A stretch of 64,000 bases of DNA from Saprospiraceae bacterium. GTDB lineage: Bacteria; Bacteroidota; Bacteroidia; Chitinophagales; Saprospiraceae. The stretch lies in the NCBI GenBank assembly GCA_027488855.1, contig JAIYAV010000419.1, forward strand, positions 18,208 to 82,207, given 5' to 3'. Of the stretch, positions 17,494 through 26,635 are shown in pieces. The position numbers and the translations under genes were made by a program. The first letter of the stretch is position 1, and every line of letters starts with the position of its first letter. A model generated the notes under the pieces. It was not told where the DNA came from, made no database searches, and was given only the letters and a program-made list of their open reading frames with translations.

Positions 17494-19950
17494 ATGATGA
17501 CTCGACTACTTTTATCCACCATCACTTGCTTTTTACTGCTGGCCAGTGCACCCTTGCTGCTTGCCCAGGAAGACGTAGCGTACAAAGTACCACCCAAAAC
17601 CATTTCCGATATGCTCCTGGCCAAACCTGCACCCAACGTGAGTGTGGATGAAAAAGGCCAGTGGATGTTGCTGTCCGAAGTGAGTACCTACCCTTCGGTG
17701 GAGGAATTGGCTCAACCAGAACTGCGCATTGCAGGTTTGCGGATCAACCCCAAAAACTATTCGCCCAGCCGCCAAAATTTCATCAACAACCTGTACCTGA
17801 AAAACATCGCTACTGGTAAGGAATCCAAAATCACTGGTTTGCCTGTCCCCCTTTACGCTGGAAGCGTCAGCTGGAGTCCAACCGATAAAAAAATCGCCTT
17901 TACAAATACCCTGGGCGATCACGTCGATTTGTACGTCATCGACATTGCTACGCTGAAAGCCACCAAAATCAATAAAATGGGGGTCAATGCCGTGTTGGGT
18001 AGCAGTTACCAATGGTACGACGACAATACCATTTTGTACAAAGGCACCCTGGCACCTGCCTCAACTGCACCGCCCAAACCCGCCATGCCCAAAGGCCCAA
18101 CTACCCAGGAAAATTACGGCAAAGCGGCTCCTCAACCCACTTTTCAGGACTTAATCAAAAGCCCCCACGATGAGCAGTTGTTTGGCTTTTACGCCTTGTC
18201 TCAACTGGTGAAAAACGTGAATGGAGTAGAAACCAAAATTGGATCGCCTGCCATTTACGCCAGCATCGATATTTCCCCCGATAAAAAGTACCTCTTGTCC
18301 CGTACTTTGAACAAACCCTTCTCTTATTTGGTCACAGCCAATCGCTTTGCCTCCACGGTAACCATTACAGACCTTGCTGGGAAAGTGGTGAAAAAACTGG
18401 TCGATTTGCCATCCGGTGAAACAACCCCAAGCGGCCGCGACAACGTCCAAAATGTGCCCCGTGGCATCGAATGGCGCGACGACGAGGCGGCTACTGTCGT
18501 CTGGTGTATGCCCCTCGACAGTGGCATGATCAAAAAGAATGTAGAATACCACGATGCGGTGTATGCCCTCAGCGCCCCTTTTACGGGCACTGAAAAAGAA
18601 CTGTTCAAGACCAAGTTGCGCTACTTCAATACCTCCTGGGGCAACGCCAATCTGGCGCTGGTCACCGAGGGCCTTGGCAGCAAACAAATGACCCGCACCA
18701 ACCGCTACAACCCCAGCACGGGCGAGTTGTCCATGCTAATGGAGCGCAATACCACTGATGCCTATGGCAACCCCGGCTTTCCGGTTACCGAAGTGAACCA
18801 GTACAATCGCCGCGTCATCAAAACCATCGAAAACGGCAGCAAAATTCTGATGAACAACCCCACTGGAGCTTCTCCCAAGGGCGACCTGCCGTTTTTGGCT
18901 ACCCTGGACTTGAATACCAAAAAAACCGACATCATCTGGCGTTGCCCTGAAGGCACTTTTGAATCGGTCGTGAGTGTATTGGATGCGGATAAATTGACCC
19001 TGCTGACGCGCCGGGAAGACGAAAAAACCATGCCGAACTACTGGCTCAAAGACTTGAAGTTGCGCATTGGCGACCGGAAAATCACCAATTTCACCAACCC
19101 ATACCCACAATTAGACGGCGTAAGTAAGGAAAAAATCACCTACAAACGCGCCGACGGGGTTGACCTCACCGGGGATTTGTACCTGCCCAAGGGTTATGAT
19201 GCCAAGCGCGACGGGCCACTGCCTACGCTCATTTGGGCTTACCCCCGCGAGTTCAACTCTGCGGCGGATGCAGCCCAAATTCGGGGCAGCGAACACCGCT
19301 TCACCTTGTTGAACTGGGGCTCACCGATCTTCTACGTGACCCAAGGCTACGCGGTGCTCAACAACGCGGAAATGCCCATCGTTTCCACCGACCCGAGCAA
19401 ACAACCCAACGACAATTTTGTAGATCAGGTAAAAATGAACGCCGAAGCAGCCGTCAACAAACTGGCAGAAATGGGCGTGGGCGACCGCAACCGCATGGCG
19501 GTAGGTGGCCACAGCTACGGTGCCTTTATGACTGCGAACCTGTTGGCACACACCAACCTGTTCAAAGGAGGCATTGCGCGCAGTGGGGCCTACAACCGGA
19601 CTTTGACTCCCTTTGGGTTCCAAAACGAAGACCGGACTTATTGGCAAAACCCCGATTTGTACCACGCGATGAGCCCCTTCAGCTTTGCGGATAAAATCAA
19701 AACGCCGATCCTCTTGATCCACGGCGAAGCGGACAACAACACCGGTACTTTCCCAATCCAGAGTGAACGCATGTTCAATGCCATCAAAGGACATGGGGGT
19801 ACCGTGAAATTTGTGAGTTTGCCGCACGAGAGCCATGGCTACGCTGGCCGGGAAAACATTCTACACATGTTGCAGGAGCAGTTTGGTTGGCTGGAGAAGT
19901 ATGTGAAGAATGCGAATGTGGATGCGGGCAAGGTGAGTCCTAAGCCGTAA
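17494..19950 (+). CDS. S9-family (prolyl-oligopeptidase-like) serine peptidase
   Basis: Signal peptide, beta-propeller region, catalytic 'GGHSYGAFMTANLLAH', 'ILLIHGEADNNTGTFP', 'LPHESHGY'. Confidence 0.9.
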   Translation: MMTRLLLSTITCFLLLASAPLLLAQEDVAYKVPPKTISDMLLAKPAPNVSVDEKGQWMLLSEVSTYPSVEELAQPELRIAGLRINPKNYSPSRQNFINNLYLKNIATGKESKITGLPVPLYAGSVSWSPTDKKIAFTNTLGDHVDLYVIDIATLKATKINKMGVNAVLGSSYQWYDDNTILYKGTLAPASTAPPKPAMPKGPTTQENYGKAAPQPTFQDLIKSPHDEQLFGFYALSQLVKNVNGVETKIGSPAIYASIDISPDKKYLLSRTLNKPFSYLVTANRFASTVTITDLAGKVVKKLVDLPSGETTPSGRDNVQNVPRGIEWRDDEAATVVWCMPLDSGMIKKNVEYHDAVYALSAPFTGTEKELFKTKLRYFNTSWGNANLALVTEGLGSKQMTRTNRYNPSTGELSMLMERNTTDAYGNPGFPVTEVNQYNRRVIKTIENGSKILMNNPTGASPKGDLPFLATLDLNTKKTDIIWRCPEGTFESVVSVLDADKLTLLTRREDEKTMPNYWLKDLKLRIGDRKITNFTNPYPQLDGVSKEKITYKRADGVDLTGDLYLPKGYDAKRDGPLPTLIWAYPREFNSAADAAQIRGSEHRFTLLNWGSPIFYVTQGYAVLNNAEMPIVSTDPSKQPNDNFVDQVKMNAEAAVNKLAEMGVGDRNRMAVGGHSYGAFMTANLLAHTNLFKGGIARSGAYNRTLTPFGFQNEDRTYWQNPDLYHAMSPFSFADKIKTPILLIHGEADNNTGTFPIQSERMFNAIKGHGGTVKFVSLPHESHGYAGRENILHMLQEQFGWLEKYVKNANVDAGKVSPKP

Positions 19951-19960
19951 GCGCTGTATT

Positions 19961-20055
19961 CCTAAGGTGCTTCTTTAGTGCCTTAAGTTTCTTAGGTGGT
20001 GAAAATTGTTTTTTTACTACCTAAGAAACTTAAGGCACCGAAGAAGCACTTCAGG
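19961..20055. repeat. Intergenic inverted repeat, 'CCTAAGGTGC' family copy 2
   Basis: cctaaggtgcttctttagtgccttaagtttcttaggtggt versus tacctaagaaacttaaggcaccgaagaagcacttcagg. Confidence 0.85.
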
Positions 20056-20158
20056 AACCGTTTCAGAATAAAGTAACAATTTAACTGGACTCTTTTGACC
20101 CGCTACTTTGTGCCAATATGTCGCTTTAATGCTGGTTAATTCTCTATAAAGATAACTT

Positions 20159-21802
20159 CTATCTTTCCAACACCTGTTGATCCTTCAATAACACCGTCCG
20201 CAACTTCTCGTAAGGCAATTGCTGTGGGCTAACCTTGTTCTCAATCGACAGCACCGCCGCCGTAGCCGCCGATTGCCCCAAGATCATAAAGACCGGCTCC
20301 ATCCGAATAGAGCCATAAGCAATGTGTGAGCTCGATACACAAATCGGCACCAGGAGATTTTGACAGTCTTTGGCTTTGGGTAAAATCGAGCCATAAGCAA
20401 TCGAATAAGGCCGATCCGGGTGTACCCCAATGTCGCCCTCGTTTTGCACGTAGCCATCCGCTTTGACATAACGCTGGGCATTGTGTGAATCCAGTGCGTA
20501 GGAGCCCATACCCACGGGGTTTGGCACTTTGGTTTTGCCCAGCGCATCGGCCTCGGTCATCACAAATTCCCCAATCATGCGCCGGGCTTCGCGAATGTAG
20601 AGTTGATGTGGCCAGTTGCCATTGTCGGTGAACTCATCTTTGGGTAGGCCCCACTGTTGCATTTTGTCGCGTACATCGGCGGGTACCCTTGGATCATTTT
20701 GCAGGAAGTACATCAGCCCCTTTTGGTACAACTCGTGGTCTTTGATGATGGCTTTGCGCCGTTCGTAGGATGCCTCGGGATAATCGTAGTTTTTGCCAAT
20801 GTAATCGGTGCTAAAGGGGCCGTGGTTGTTGGTATCGGTTTTGCGGTTGGGGATAGGGTCAAATTTGTCGTAGGTTTCGCGCCAGCCACTGGCGAATACC
20901 CGGGCGTACAGTTCGTAGCGAGCAGGGTCATAGCCAGCTGGTTTGGCAAAGGGAATGCGGTTATCAGGATGGTTGCTCAAACACATGCGGAAGCAATAAG
21001 CCTGGATACGTTTGTCGCCGGAGCCATAGGCACCCGCAGGTTCAGCAGATACTTCGGGCAGGAGGCCGCTGCTGGGGTCATTTTCAATTTTGTAAGGACT
21101 GATCTTGGCTTTAAAATGGTGGCCGTGTTGAAAAACTTCGGTTTGTACCCCATTCCACTTTTCATTGTACACCGAATTGGCTTCCCGGCCTACGTGGTAG
21201 CTGACGCCTGCGGCAGCCATGAGGTCGCCTTCATACGTGGCGTCGATGAACATTTTGCCGCTGTACAATTTGCCGCTGAGGGTGCGGAAGGAACGGATTT
21301 TTCCTGCTTTTTTGCTGATGCCTTTGGCCGAACGATCGAGCCATTCATTGCGGTGTACGGTAAGGCTATACTCTTTGACGAAGTCTTCAAATACCTTTTC
21401 TGCGGCATGGGGCTCAAAAATCCACATGGTGCGGTTGTTGCCATCAATGGCGGGCGTGCCCTGACCTTTGTTGCCGTACTCCCCTTTTTTTTGCCAAACC
21501 CAGGAGTTGTCCTGCTGGTAATGCTCATACAGACGGTGGTAAAACTCCCGGGAAAGCCCACCAATGACTTCCTTATTCCCAGTATCGGTAAAACCCAAAC
21601 CACCGGAAGATAAGCCCCCCAAATGGGTATCCGGCGAAACAACAATGACGGATTTGCCCATTTTTTTCACCTGTACTGCTGCCGTAATGGCGGCAGAGGT
21701 GCCGCCGTAGATGATCACATCGGCGGAATACCGGGACTGGGCGGTTAAAAAGGATGGCAATAACGCTGAGAAGAGGAAGTAGACAAAAGAATATGGCTTC
21801 AT
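20159..21802 (-). CDS. FAD-dependent oxidoreductase
   Basis: Signal peptide 'MKPYSFVYFLFSALLPSFLTAQ', Rossmann 'DVIIYGGTSAAITAAVQVKKMGKSVIVVS'; ATG at 21802 preferred over 22069. Confidence 0.85.
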   Translation of the reverse strand: MKPYSFVYFLFSALLPSFLTAQSRYSADVIIYGGTSAAITAAVQVKKMGKSVIVVSPDTHLGGLSSGGLGFTDTGNKEVIGGLSREFYHRLYEHYQQDNSWVWQKKGEYGNKGQGTPAIDGNNRTMWIFEPHAAEKVFEDFVKEYSLTVHRNEWLDRSAKGISKKAGKIRSFRTLSGKLYSGKMFIDATYEGDLMAAAGVSYHVGREANSVYNEKWNGVQTEVFQHGHHFKAKISPYKIENDPSSGLLPEVSAEPAGAYGSGDKRIQAYCFRMCLSNHPDNRIPFAKPAGYDPARYELYARVFASGWRETYDKFDPIPNRKTDTNNHGPFSTDYIGKNYDYPEASYERRKAIIKDHELYQKGLMYFLQNDPRVPADVRDKMQQWGLPKDEFTDNGNWPHQLYIREARRMIGEFVMTEADALGKTKVPNPVGMGSYALDSHNAQRYVKADGYVQNEGDIGVHPDRPYSIAYGSILPKAKDCQNLLVPICVSSSHIAYGSIRMEPVFMILGQSAATAAVLSIENKVSPQQLPYEKLRTVLLKDQQVLER

Positions 21803-21837
21803 TGATGGATGTTTTCGAATACGTTGGGGGGCCGATT

Positions 21838-21858
21838 GGGCAACCGCGAGGGTTGCCC
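21838..21858. repeat. GGGCAACC/GGTTGCCC hairpin repeat
   Basis: gggcaaccgcgagggttgccc; abuts the stop codon of the glycosylase gene. Confidence 0.75.
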
Positions 21859-22461
21859 CTACGAGTCTTTCCAGCGCCACAGGTAGCGACAGGCATAAGT
21901 GCGGTAGGGCCGCCAAGCTTCCGCAATCTCCGTCAGTTGTTGGTACTGGGCCTTGCCTACCGACTCCACCTTGTACAGACGGATCATCGCTTGCCGCACC
22001 CCTAAATCGTCGATGGGAAATACATCCGGGCGGCGCAGCACAAACATCAGGATCATTTCCACGGTCCATTTGCCTACCCCTTTGATGCTGCTGAGTGTTT
22101 GCACCACTTCGGCGTCGCTGTAATCGGACCAGTCTTTTTCGAACAATTGATGTTCAAGAAAAAAAGTGGCTGTGTTGCGCATATATTGGGCTTTTTGGTT
22201 GGAAAGACCGATGCCACGCAGGGTTTCATGGGGAGTATCTACCAACAATTGCGCGGTGGGGTAATCGTTGGGAAACAGGGCCAAAAATCGTTTAAATATG
22301 GTATCGGCAGCTTTGACGGAAAGCTGTTGGGAAGTGATGGATTCCAACAAACCGAAATAAACATCGGTATTGTTGGCACCATAGTCCGGGAAAGCAATAT
22401 TTGGAATAATGGATGCCAGTTGTGGATCGCGTGAAAGATGAGCGATAACTTGTTCTTGCAT
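21859..22461 (-). CDS. DNA-3-methyladenine glycosylase, AlkA/HhH-GPD-like
   Basis: 'ESITSQQLSVKAADTIFKRF', 'LRGIGLSNQKAQYMRNTATFF', 'LSSIKGVGKWTVEMILMFVLRRPDVFPIDDLGVRQAM'. Confidence 0.9.
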   Translation of the reverse strand: MQEQVIAHLSRDPQLASIIPNIAFPDYGANNTDVYFGLLESITSQQLSVKAADTIFKRFLALFPNDYPTAQLLVDTPHETLRGIGLSNQKAQYMRNTATFFLEHQLFEKDWSDYSDAEVVQTLSSIKGVGKWTVEMILMFVLRRPDVFPIDDLGVRQAMIRLYKVESVGKAQYQQLTEIAEAWRPYRTYACRYLWRWKDS

Positions 22462-22526
22462 GAATTAGGTGCTTTTGTTTAAAAATTCATGCAAAATAAA
22501 ACTTTATTTTTGAAAATTAAAATTTG

Positions 22527-23051
22527 TTAGACCCTTACTTTGGTTGCGAGCGGAGCTGCTTTTTGAAACTTAAGCTCTACGTATTGGTCTTTAAAGCCCA
22601 TCCGTTTGGCCATCATCAAGGCAGGGTGATTGGGTTTGGCGTAAATGGCGATGTCGCCATCGGCATAATCCACTGCTTTGTTGATTAAATCTTCCAATAA
22701 GGTGGTTTCGGCTTTGAAATCTTCGTGTATTGCCGCAAGAACCAGCAGGTTTTCTGACTTAAAACCCTGCATTCCTGTCTTATTGACGACCACACCAGCT
22801 ACAATTCGGTTGTTGATCGTATAGGTGAGTACAAATCCTCCGAAAGAAGGCTTATTTTTGAGGGCGTAATCCAATGCCTCTTGAATGGCTCGGTATTCGG
22901 TATCGGGTGTGTGTACCCGAAAGAAGTTGAGTAGTGCACTATTTTCTAGAGCGTTGGCTCCCGAAAAAGCGTTGTACATCTGAATGGAACGTTCCATGCC
23001 GTGATAATGATTGAGTACGTAGATCTTGTTGCTCTCAGTTGATATGCACAA
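22527..23051 (-). CDS. GNAT-family N-acetyltransferase-like protein (start uncertain; M at 22997 also possible)
   Basis: 'ENLLVLAAIHEDFKAETTLLEDLINKAVDYADGDIAIYAKPNHPALMMAKRMGFK'. Confidence 0.6.
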   Translation of the reverse strand: MCISTESNKIYVLNHYHGMERSIQMYNAFSGANALENSALLNFFRVHTPDTEYRAIQEALDYALKNKPSFGGFVLTYTINNRIVAGVVVNKTGMQGFKSENLLVLAAIHEDFKAETTLLEDLINKAVDYADGDIAIYAKPNHPALMMAKRMGFKDQYVELKFQKAAPLATKVRV

Positions 23052-23229
23052 ATGGGAATTCTGTACCTCAATAGCTGGAAATGGAGTGAAGTAAAACTAT
23101 TTTGTCATTTGCATGTAAAATAGCTCTTTTTTGAGAACTGCAAAAGATTTAACGTTTTTATTTTATTGATTATCAAATATATTCATGAATTTGTTTCAAG
23201 GGCTTAATCAAGGCCATAACCATAATCCG

Positions 23230-24993
23230 ATGAAACACATCTTTATTAACGCATTTTGCCTGTTTGGAATTGCACTGGGTTTGTTTTCACCAATCCAGGC
23301 ACAAAAAATAGAGCGCGAGGTGCAGGAAATGCTGCACACTCAGGGGCATGCCGAAGCCATCATCATGCTGGCAGAACAAGCCGATTTGAGCTTTGCCCGG
23401 CAACTCTCCAGCAAAGAGGCCAAAGGTGCTTATGTTTTTGAAAAGCTAAAAACGACCGCCGAACGCAGCCAGGCACCTTTGTGGAGGATTTTGCTCAATG
23501 CCAAACTCAGTGCCAGTCCGCTGTGGATTGTGAATGCCATCTTTGTCCCTGAATTGGATCAGGCCACCGCCGCCCTGCTGGCCGCTCAGCCCGCAGTAGA
23601 AGCCATCATCAGCAACCCACACACCTACCTATCGCCGCCGCGAATGGAACCGAGTAGCGCCAGCCTGCGCTCCAGCGTGGAATGGGGAATTGACAAAATT
23701 GGGGCTGCCGCAGTATGGAACAAGGGGATCACCGGACAAGGCGTGGTCATCGCGGGTCAGGATACTGGTTACGACTGGCAGCACCCCACACTCATCAAAA
23801 AATACCGGGGCAGTGCGGAAGCGACCCCCAACCACAACTACAACTGGCACGACGGCATTAGCAAATACAACCCGCTCAACAACGATACCAATAACCCCTG
23901 TGGGCTCAATTCCCAAATCCCTTGTGACGATGACAACCACGGCACCCACACGATGGGCACGATGGTCGGCGACGATGGGGTGGGCAATCAAATTGGGGTA
24001 GCTCCCGGCGCGCGTTGGATCGGTTGTCGGAATATGGATCGGGGTTGGGGCAGTCCAGCCTCTTACCTGGATTGTTTTCAGTGGTTTTTGGCCCCCACCG
24101 ATTTGAAAAATCTAAACCCCAATCCAAAACTGGCTCCTCACGTGATCAACAACTCCTGGAGCTGTCCCGATATCGAAGGTTGTGGCCCCAGCAACTGGAA
24201 GCTGATGGAAAAGGCCGTCATTAACCTACGGGCAGCCGGGGTAGTAGTGGTGGTTTCTGCAGGCAATTCTGGTAGCCAGGGCTGCGGCTCAGTAGATGAT
24301 GCACCCGCTTTTTTTCCACAATCTTTTTCGATTGGTGCCACCAACATCAATGATGTCATTGCCCGATTTAGTTCACGCGGGCCGGCCAGATGGCAAGACA
24401 CGCTGGTGCTCAAGCCCAATGTGTCGGCACCGGGTCAAGGCGTACGCTCTTCGGTACCAGGCGGTGGTTTTGCCGCATTCAGTGGCACCAGTATGGCGGG
24501 GCCACACGTGGCAGGAGCAGTGGCGCTGATCATTTCCGCCAATCCAGCACTGGCTGGGCAAGTAGAAACCATTGAAACTTTACTGGAAAAAACAGCAGTA
24601 TCGCTCAGGGATACGATGACCTGTTCGGGATTGCGCAGTGATCGCAGCCCCAATCCGGTATATGGTTACGGGCGCATCAATGTGCTGGCTGCAGTAGAAG
24701 CGGCTCAACGCATTACCAGCCCAGTGAATACGCCCAAACAGCAAAAAATCGCCTTAAAAGCAACTCCCAATCCGGCTGTCGACGGCAGCGTGCTGATCGA
24801 ACTCGGCAGCCTACCCGATGTAGGCAAATTGGAGGTATTGGACCCTACCGGGCGTTTGTTGCAACGACATGTATTGCCACAAGCCAATTTTCAAAGCAAA
24901 ACCCTTACCTTGGACGCTTTACCTACGGGCACCTACTTCATCCGAATTGTGGCGGGAAGTGCTTATGGGTACCAGAAGATTGTTAAACTCTGA
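23230..24993 (+). CDS. S8 subtilisin-like serine peptidase with T9SS C-terminal sorting domain
   Basis: 'VVIAGQDTGYDWQHPTL', 'DDDNHGTHTMGTMVG', 'FAAFSGTSMAGPHVAGAVAL'; C-term 'PTGTYFIRIVAGSAYGYQKIVKL'. Confidence 0.92.
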   Translation: MKHIFINAFCLFGIALGLFSPIQAQKIEREVQEMLHTQGHAEAIIMLAEQADLSFARQLSSKEAKGAYVFEKLKTTAERSQAPLWRILLNAKLSASPLWIVNAIFVPELDQATAALLAAQPAVEAIISNPHTYLSPPRMEPSSASLRSSVEWGIDKIGAAAVWNKGITGQGVVIAGQDTGYDWQHPTLIKKYRGSAEATPNHNYNWHDGISKYNPLNNDTNNPCGLNSQIPCDDDNHGTHTMGTMVGDDGVGNQIGVAPGARWIGCRNMDRGWGSPASYLDCFQWFLAPTDLKNLNPNPKLAPHVINNSWSCPDIEGCGPSNWKLMEKAVINLRAAGVVVVVSAGNSGSQGCGSVDDAPAFFPQSFSIGATNINDVIARFSSRGPARWQDTLVLKPNVSAPGQGVRSSVPGGGFAAFSGTSMAGPHVAGAVALIISANPALAGQVETIETLLEKTAVSLRDTMTCSGLRSDRSPNPVYGYGRINVLAAVEAAQRITSPVNTPKQQKIALKATPNPAVDGSVLIELGSLPDVGKLEVLDPTGRLLQRHVLPQANFQSKTLTLDALPTGTYFIRIVAGSAYGYQKIVKL

Positions 24994-24998
24994 TTTTC

Positions 24999-26408
24999 AT
25001 GTTCAAATCCCCCTTCCTCATTTTTTTAGGAACGGCCTTTTTGCTGCGCATTTTTTCGTTTTTTCCGTCGGTCATCAATCACGATGAATCCACTTACATT
25101 GTCATTGCTGATGCGCTGCTGCGTGGCCAGACTTATTGGGTGGATGTGGTTGACATCAAGCCCCTGGGGGTTTTTTTAATTTATGCGGCTTTGTTAAAAA
25201 TCGGTGGGGGATCGATTTTTTTGTTGCGTTTGTTCACCGCCGTTTGGGTGGCGGGCACTGGCTATTTTTTGTATCGCGCGGCCAAAGCCTGGCAAGCCGA
25301 TGAAAACGCCGCCCGGGCCAGTGGCGTGATGTACATTTTCATGTGTTCTTTGTTTACTTTTTATGGAGTATCGCCGAATACGGAATTGTACTATATCTTG
25401 TTTAATGCCCTGGCGCTTTGGCTGATTTTGGCCTTTCCTCAACGGATTTGGGGTGCTCTGGGCGCGGGATTCTGCTTGGGTGCAGGTTTTATGATCAAGT
25501 ATACGGTGGCGTTTGATGCCTTGGCCATGGGGCTGATGTTGATCTGGCTTTTTTGGCAGGCCAAAGCTCCTTTTTTCCGTTTGTTGTTGCAGGGTTTTTT
25601 GATGATCAGTGCCTTTTTGGTGGTTCCACTGTTGGTGTACTGGACGTATCGCAGTTGGGGACTGGAACAGGTATTTTTGCACTATACTTTTGGGGTGGGT
25701 AGTGCTTGTCCCGCAGAGCTGAGCGTGGGAAACCGGGCCTTGTTCTTGCTGGATTTTTTGCTGCGCTTTTTGCCCATTAGTTTGGCTTTTGGGTGGGGGC
25801 TGTATTGGCGTGCCAAGCCTTGGATTTTGGCCTGTATTTGGGCGGCATGTGTGTTGGTGGCCATCAATGTGCAGGGCAAACCTTTTGGGCACTATTTTAT
25901 CCAGATGATGTTGCCTTTGGCCTGGCTGGCTGGCACTTTTTATGCGCGTGACCTACCTAAGCCGCGCTGGATTGCGCCCTTGTTTCAGTTGCGCAATGGG
26001 GCGATTGTACTGAGTTTGTTGTTTTTGGTCAATTTGTTTTTGCAGAAAAAAGACTACCTCGACAAGCCTGATCATGCCCGTGAAACAGCAAATTATTTGC
26101 GCCCACTCTTGTTGCCTGATGACCGGGTTTATCTAGGCAATTATCACCAGATTGTATACCATTTGTTGGACCAGGAAAGCCCAACGCCATATGTACACCG
26201 CTCCTTGATTTGGGAAAAACGGCACCGGGCGGTATTGTGCATTAGCTTGAGCCAGGAACTGGCAAGGATTCAAAAGATCAATCCACGCTTTGTCGTGTTT
26301 CAGCCTGAATTGCCGGATGAACCTGCAGCGAAGGCGTTTTTATACCGTTACCGGGAGATTAAGCAGATTCGGGATAAGGCGGTGGTGTATGAGCGGCGGC
26401 CTTGGTAA
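24999..26408 (+). CDS. Glycosyltransferase family 39-like integral membrane protein
   Basis: 'SVINHDESTYIVIADALLRGQTYWVDVVDIKPLGVFLIYAALLKI' plus many TM helices. Confidence 0.8.
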   Translation: MFKSPFLIFLGTAFLLRIFSFFPSVINHDESTYIVIADALLRGQTYWVDVVDIKPLGVFLIYAALLKIGGGSIFLLRLFTAVWVAGTGYFLYRAAKAWQADENAARASGVMYIFMCSLFTFYGVSPNTELYYILFNALALWLILAFPQRIWGALGAGFCLGAGFMIKYTVAFDALAMGLMLIWLFWQAKAPFFRLLLQGFLMISAFLVVPLLVYWTYRSWGLEQVFLHYTFGVGSACPAELSVGNRALFLLDFLLRFLPISLAFGWGLYWRAKPWILACIWAACVLVAINVQGKPFGHYFIQMMLPLAWLAGTFYARDLPKPRWIAPLFQLRNGAIVLSLLFLVNLFLQKKDYLDKPDHARETANYLRPLLLPDDRVYLGNYHQIVYHLLDQESPTPYVHRSLIWEKRHRAVLCISLSQELARIQKINPRFVVFQPELPDEPAAKAFLYRYREIKQIRDKAVVYERRPW

Positions 26409-26431
26409 CACAAAACCATAACCCCATACAT

Positions 26432-26554
26432 TTACTCCGTAATCACATCAATTTCGGCATAACCCGAAGCGGTAGTTTGTACATTCTGTAGCGCTTTGAG
26501 TTTAATGTAACGCCCTTTTATGAGGTTAAAAGATTTGGTTTGCCAATAGCTCAT
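26432..26554 (-). pseudogene. Remnant of an F5/8 type C (discoidin-like) domain C-terminus
   Basis: Minus-strand translation MSYWQTKSFNLIKGRYIKLKALQNVQTTASGYAEIDVITE*; 'RYIKLKAL...GYAEIDV' is the discoidin C-terminal signature; stop codon directly upstream. Confidence 0.55.
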
Positions 26555-26635
26555 TTACAAACAAGATTCCATTATTTTAGGCGAAGGCACCAACTGGCAT
26601 CTATCTTTACCCAATAATCCATTTATCCACAATTT

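Noticed and set aside
20657-21613. 318-aa plus-strand ORF antisense to the FAD oxidoreductase
   Set aside because: Shadow ORF; the opposite strand encodes a convincing Rossmann-fold protein.
21803-22069. N-terminal extension of the FAD oxidoreductase ORF given by the track
   Set aside because: It overlaps the glycosylase gene and a repeat, and an internal Met at 21802 starts a good signal peptide.
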